DNA of 10,302 bases from Desulfobacteraceae bacterium (GTDB lineage: Bacteria; Desulfobacterota; Desulfobacteria; Desulfobacterales; Desulfosalsimonadaceae), in the NCBI GenBank assembly GCA_003551985.1, contig PUOB01000002.1, forward strand, positions 1-10,302. Reading direction: 5' to 3'. Shown here in pieces: positions 6,831-10,302 of the stretch (the stretch's first letter is position 1; each line of letters starts with the position of its first letter). The position numbers and the translations under genes were made by a program. The notes beneath the pieces were generated by a model that worked only from the letters and a program-made list of their open reading frames with translations, was not told where the DNA came from and searched no databases.

Positions 6831-8387
6831 TTAGTCAAGTGCATACATAGATTCCGGCATTATGGGCAAATATACTGAAAAAGTGCTGCCTTTGCCGGGT
6901 TCGCTGTCTACCCGGATCATGCCGTTGTGGGTTTCCACAATATTTTTGACGATGGACAACCCTAAACCGGTGCCGCTGATAGACCGCGTCTGTGCGGTTT
7001 TTACCCGGTAAAACTTCTGAAAAATAAGCTCCAGTTCTTCAGGCGCGATGCCATATCCCGTGTCTGATACCGCAAAGGACGCAAAGCCTTCTTTAACAGC
7101 TGCCGAAACACGGACGGCACCGCCCTCCGGCGTATAGCGAATGGCATTGGCGATCAGGTTCGTCATCACCTCCTGAAGGTTGGTCTGGTTGCCTATTGCC
7201 ATGACCGGGGATGCTGCCGGTTCCACCGCCAGGTCAATGGATTTTGAAGCGGCCTTTTCCCGGTGGCGGTCTGCCTGCTCTGCCATCAACTCCCTGAGGT
7301 CCACGGACTCTTTTTCCTGGTGGATCAACCCCGACTCTATCTTGGCAAGATCGAGCAGTTCCGAGGAAAGAGACACCACGGACTTGACCCTATCTGAAAC
7401 CCGGCCGAGAATTTCAGACTGCTTTTCGGTCATATCACCGGCCAGGCCGCTTGTTATGTTGTCGATCATCATCAGTACGGAATTGAGCGGCCCCTTGATT
7501 TCATGGGCAACCATGGAAACAAAATCCGATTTGATCTGATCGAGCTTTTTCAAGGTGGTAATGTCGTTTAACACGGTCACCGTTCCCAGATAGCGCCCCA
7601 GGCGATCCCGAAAGGGAATGCATGTCGCCCCGAGAATTTTGTCATCCTTTTGGGTTTCCCCCGCAATCAGGACTTCCTCGGTGATCTGGGCAAAGCTGTC
7701 GTTGGGCAGGGCCAGCGCCTGGTCGATCATTTCCAGCAACACCGGTTCGTCCACGATCTCATTCACCTTGCAGCCCTGAGCGGTTATCCGGGTCGATCGG
7801 AGCATCTTCAGAAAAGCCGGGTTGGCCAGGGCCACGGTTTTCTGGTTGTCCGTGGTCATCACCCCGTCGGCCAGCAGGTTGATCAGGGAGCGCATGCGCG
7901 ATTTTTCCGTTGCAATATCCTGGAGGGTACGGATAAATTCAATCGCCTTGCCGACCACCAACCGTAACCCCTGGGGGGAAAACGGTTTGGGGAGAAAATC
8001 AAAGGCCCCTTTTTTCATCGCTTCAATAGAGTGCTCTATGGTGGCATATCCGGTAATCACAATGACGACCGTATCCGGATGCAGTGATTTGACCTGGGCC
8101 AGCACATCAAAACCGGAAAGGCCGGACATCATCAGGTCCAGCAGGATGATGTCATAATGCGCTTCATGGATGCGGCGCAGGCCGTCATCCCCGTTGGCGG
8201 CGCAGGCCACATCAAACCCTTCCTGGGTGAGCATCTTTTTACAGGAGTCACGGATTCTCTGCTCATCGTCAATGACAAGCACCCGGGGTTGAAAAAAAAT
8301 ATGCTCTACACGGTTTCGTATGGAATCTTCCGGTGTTTGTGAAGGCACCTGCGGACCATCCACCGTTTTCTGCTTATCCGTTGTCAT
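6831..8387 (-). CDS. Receiver-PAS-histidine kinase (REC-PAS-HisKA-HATPase), 518 aa
   Basis: Domains in order: REC (about 34-152) with acidic Asp40/Asp41, phosphoacceptor Asp84 in DIILLDLM, Thr112 and Lys134 in PKPF; a PAS domain (about 162-280); HisKA with the phosphorylated His295 in MVAHEIKGPL; and HATPase_c with N-box NLIANAIRYT (410-419), DTGYGI (442-447), F-box FQKFY and GTGLGLS (472-478). There is no membrane segment and no DNA-binding output. The likely role is a cytosolic phosphorelay node: the N-terminal receiver takes phosphate, perhaps from the kinase encoded just upstream, and tunes the protein's own kinase activity towards a partner encoded elsewhere. Its ATG overlaps the stop of the upstream kinase gene as ATGA (8384-8387), and an AGGGGC lies about 5 bases before the start, so translation is probably coupled. 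It converges on the GH130 gene with 169 bp between the stops. Confidence 0.92.
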   Translation of the reverse strand: MTTDKQKTVDGPQVPSQTPEDSIRNRVEHIFFQPRVLVIDDEQRIRDSCKKMLTQEGFDVACAANGDDGLRRIHEAHYDIILLDLMMSGLSGFDVLAQVKSLHPDTVVIVITGYATIEHSIEAMKKGAFDFLPKPFSPQGLRLVVGKAIEFIRTLQDIATEKSRMRSLINLLADGVMTTDNQKTVALANPAFLKMLRSTRITAQGCKVNEIVDEPVLLEMIDQALALPNDSFAQITEEVLIAGETQKDDKILGATCIPFRDRLGRYLGTVTVLNDITTLKKLDQIKSDFVSMVAHEIKGPLNSVLMMIDNITSGLAGDMTEKQSEILGRVSDRVKSVVSLSSELLDLAKIESGLIHQEKESVDLRELMAEQADRHREKAASKSIDLAVEPAASPVMAIGNQTNLQEVMTNLIANAIRYTPEGGAVRVSAAVKEGFASFAVSDTGYGIAPEELELIFQKFYRVKTAQTRSISGTGLGLSIVKNIVETHNGMIRVDSEPGKGSTFSVYLPIMPESMYALD

Positions 8388-9904
8388 GTCTGCCCCTGGT
8401 CTTTTTCTGGAATATATTGCGGCAATTTTACAATAAAAGTTGTCCCCTCCGGCCCTGTATGGGAGACATAAATCTGGCCTTCGTGCTCCTCGACAATGCC
8501 GTATGCGATGCTCAACCCGAGCCCCGTGTTTTTGTCCCGCGATTTGCTCGAAAAAAACGGATCAAAAATTTTTGACAGATGGTCATCGGGAATACCGCAC
8601 CCCGTATCGGAAACCGCCAAATAGACTTCCTTGGCGGCTTTGTCCAGGTATGTCCGCACGGTCAGGGTCCCCTTTCCGTCCATGGCGTCGGCCGCATTCA
8701 TCACCAGGTTAATGATCACCTGGCTCAGCTTGTTGCTGTCCACGTTGATGCGCATCATCTCGTCTGAAAGCTGTTTTTCAATATGTATATTGCGGAAGAC
8801 CTTCTGGTCTCTTGCTAACCGGAAGCTTTGTTCCACCAACTGATTGACGTCAATGATGTTTCTTTGAAAATCTGTGCTGCGGCTGTAAGCCAGCAGGCTT
8901 TTGACGATTTCCTTGCAGCGGTTGACATCCTCGATGACAAATTCGATATCCTGCCGCTGCGGACTGCCTGGATCAAGCTGTTCCAGCATCATGCTGGCAT
9001 ACATCAGGATGCCGGTCAGGGGATTGTTGATTTCGTGAGCAACACCTGCTGCCAACTGACCCAGGGAAGCCATCTTTTCGGATTGTGCCAGCTGTTTCTG
9101 GGTCTCCTGCAGCTGTTTTTCAATTTCCAGCTTTTTTCTCAAATCGTTGTAAATGGCCATCGTGGCCGACTCTTTATCCTCATCGTCGTAGATTATGGCA
9201 GCGCTCATTTCTACCGGGATCTCCTGGCCAAAAACGTCCAGAATCGTAACCGGCACACCGGAAAGCTTCCCCTTCCCCCCCATGCGCTCGTTCCGCAGCA
9301 TGCCCATGATTTCCTTGGCCTTGCCGGGTGGATACAGTTGTTCGGCATTGTAAATCGTCCGTTCATATACATCGGTCACGCCCAGCAATTCCCTTGCCGC
9401 CCGGTTCATCAGCTGAATATTGCCTTTCCGGTCTGCAGCGACAATGGCACTGGCAGAGCTGTGCACTACGCGGCTGATCAACTCCTTGATGCCGGACAAT
9501 TCGATTTCGAGCATCTTGACATGCGTGACATCCCGGATACTCTCAATGATATAGGCCACTTCACCCTGATCATCCAAGATGGGCGAAAAGACCCGATCCT
9601 CCCAACGCCCTTGCTTGCGCCAGGGAAAGGTCTGCCCCTGCCGGGTTTTTAACAGCTGCATCACAGGGCATTCATCGGCCGGGCAGGGGGTTTCCTTGTT
9701 GTAAAAAAAAGCGTAACATTTCTCTCCCCTGATTTGCTCCGGGTGTTTGCCGAAAAGCTGCAGAAACTTTTGATTGGCATTGACCAGGGTGTAATCCGGC
9801 TTGATAATCATCGTCGGGTATGAAAGGGAATCAAACACCCGGAGGCGCCAGTTCAATTCCTCACTTTCAACCGCTTTACTGAATTCCTTGCCAGTATCGT
9901 CCAT
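8384..9904 (-). CDS. Cytosolic PAS-PAS sensor histidine kinase, 506 aa
   Basis: Two PAS domains (about 22-130 and 145-255) lead through a coiled-coil linker (about 255-280) into HisKA and HATPase_c. HisKA has the phosphorylated His290 in AAGVAHEINNPLTGIL. HATPase_c shows N-box INLVMNAADAM (398-408), DTGCGIPDD (433-441), FDPFFSSK (447-454) and GLGLSIAYGIVEEHEG (461-476), the NtrB-like class. PAS1 contains three cysteines in a C63-x10-C74-x4-C79 arrangement, a recurrent pattern in PAS domains of anaerobes that could bind a cofactor or sense redox; this is inference. There is no membrane helix. The ATG at 9904 is chosen because it lies 1 base after the stop of the upstream ACT-like gene. The frame is open to 10096, but that stretch overlaps the upstream gene and does not look like coding sequence of this family. 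It overlaps the downstream REC-kinase gene by 4 bases, its probable partner. Confidence 0.92.
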   Translation of the reverse strand: MDDTGKEFSKAVESEELNWRLRVFDSLSYPTMIIKPDYTLVNANQKFLQLFGKHPEQIRGEKCYAFFYNKETPCPADECPVMQLLKTRQGQTFPWRKQGRWEDRVFSPILDDQGEVAYIIESIRDVTHVKMLEIELSGIKELISRVVHSSASAIVAADRKGNIQLMNRAARELLGVTDVYERTIYNAEQLYPPGKAKEIMGMLRNERMGGKGKLSGVPVTILDVFGQEIPVEMSAAIIYDDEDKESATMAIYNDLRKKLEIEKQLQETQKQLAQSEKMASLGQLAAGVAHEINNPLTGILMYASMMLEQLDPGSPQRQDIEFVIEDVNRCKEIVKSLLAYSRSTDFQRNIIDVNQLVEQSFRLARDQKVFRNIHIEKQLSDEMMRINVDSNKLSQVIINLVMNAADAMDGKGTLTVRTYLDKAAKEVYLAVSDTGCGIPDDHLSKIFDPFFSSKSRDKNTGLGLSIAYGIVEEHEGQIYVSHTGPEGTTFIVKLPQYIPEKDQGQT

Positions 9905-9905
9905 C

Positions 9906-10302
9906 TCATCTGTCCCTGGAGGGTGTATAAAAAATGTTCGAAAGGGCCTCTGCTGCTTTTGCCCCCATGTCCGGGGGCACAACCAGGGAAACAGTAGCCC
10001 CCACGCAGCCGGCCATCCAGACAGGTACGCCTGAGCGCTCGAGGCAACCCAGGGCTTTATCCGCAATACCGTATCGATCACCGAAGTGTGGGCCATGAAA
10101 ACTGATCATCTCCCCGTTTCGGCGGTTTTCCAGCCGGCATAGGGCGGGCGTTTCCGGCACATCGGTGTGTTGCGCCTTGAGATCCAGGACCAGATCGATC
10201 TTGATCCCATTCTGCGCTGTTACGGCCGCAGCAGCATAGGCAAAATGAAACCCGCTGCCGGCCAAGGCGCGACCCCATGAAGCCAATGCAGCAGGCCCGA
10301 CA
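9906..10302 (-). CDS. ACT-domain-like protein, C-terminal part (N-terminus outside the window)
   Basis: The frame is open from the window edge to TGA at 9906-9908 and gives about 131 residues. The last 65 or so (GEMISFHGPHFGDRYGIADK, then the helix ALGCLERSGVPVW, the strand MAGCVGATVSLVVPPD and the helix MGAKAAEALSNIF) look like a beta-alpha-beta-beta-alpha-beta ACT fold, as in the regulatory end of aspartate kinases. The preceding segment (WGRALAGSGFHFAYAAAAVT onward) may be another such repeat. ACT domains bind small ligands, often amino acids. The product could sense a metabolite and feed the kinase encoded 1 base downstream, but this is inferred from adjacency and fold only. TTG at 10286 is an in-frame codon (Leu), not a credible start, because the frame continues past the window end. 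I do not recognise a named family. Confidence 0.65.
   Translation of the reverse strand, partial: VGPAALASWGRALAGSGFHFAYAAAAVTAQNGIKIDLVLDLKAQHTDVPETPALCRLENRRNGEMISFHGPHFGDRYGIADKALGCLERSGVPVWMAGCVGATVSLVVPPDMGAKAAEALSNIFYTPSRDR

Noticed and set aside
8828..9652. Plus-strand frame of 274 codons
   Set aside because: It is fully antisense to the PAS-PAS kinase, whose domains are unmistakable. The translation has no recognisable motif.
9905..10096. 64-codon extension of the PAS-PAS kinase
   Set aside because: It overlaps the ACT-like gene along its whole length. The ATG at 9904 follows that gene's stop by one base, the expected arrangement.
1..10302. CRISPR arrays, tRNA or rRNA genes, riboswitches, integrase or other phage genes
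   Set aside because: No regularly spaced direct repeats, cloverleaf sequences, rRNA-like stretches or integrase motifs were seen on either strand.

Overview
The window looks like a chromosomal stretch of a Gram-negative, environmental, probably anaerobic bacterium. My best guess is Desulfobacterota (Desulfobacterales). The guess rests on cytosolic PAS-type histidine kinases with a cysteine-containing PAS domain, a receiver domain fused to a histidine kinase, balanced base composition, and a palindromic element whose TAGTGCC(C/T)GAACGAAAACC ends resemble, from memory, repeats in such genomes. No rRNA or marker gene confirms it.

Plus strand, 1-6661. The window opens in the last 46 codons of a receiver (REC) domain, probably the C-terminus of a hybrid sensor kinase. 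A HigA-type antitoxin follows after 4 bp, with no HigB toxin visible. Then comes a four-gene carbohydrate locus: a 758-aa GT4 glycosyltransferase fused to a C-terminal helical (alpha/alpha)6-like domain, a second 339-aa GT4 glycosyltransferase, a 313-aa GH130 mannoside phosphorylase, and a 492-aa long-form GH130 enzyme. A palindromic MITE-like element of 141 bp, flanked by TA dinucleotides, sits between the two GH130 genes and ends about 30 bp before the second.

Minus strand, 10302-6831, convergent with the first block. A compact, coupled set encodes an ACT-domain-like protein (C-terminal part only), a PAS-PAS histidine kinase starting 1 bp after it, and a REC-PAS-histidine kinase that overlaps the kinase by ATGA. 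None of the three has a visible membrane segment or DNA-binding output domain, so they look like a cytosolic sensing and phosphorelay module.

How the genes may work together. Pairing two glycosyltransferases with two different GH130 enzymes suggests that a mannose-containing glycan or glycoside is both built (GT4) and recovered by phosphorolysis (GH130, giving mannose 1-phosphate). None of the four proteins has a recognisable signal peptide, so the cycle is probably intracellular, as for a reserve carbohydrate. This is the most interesting system in the window. The glycan itself cannot be determined from sequence. Whether the flanking signalling genes control the locus is unknown.
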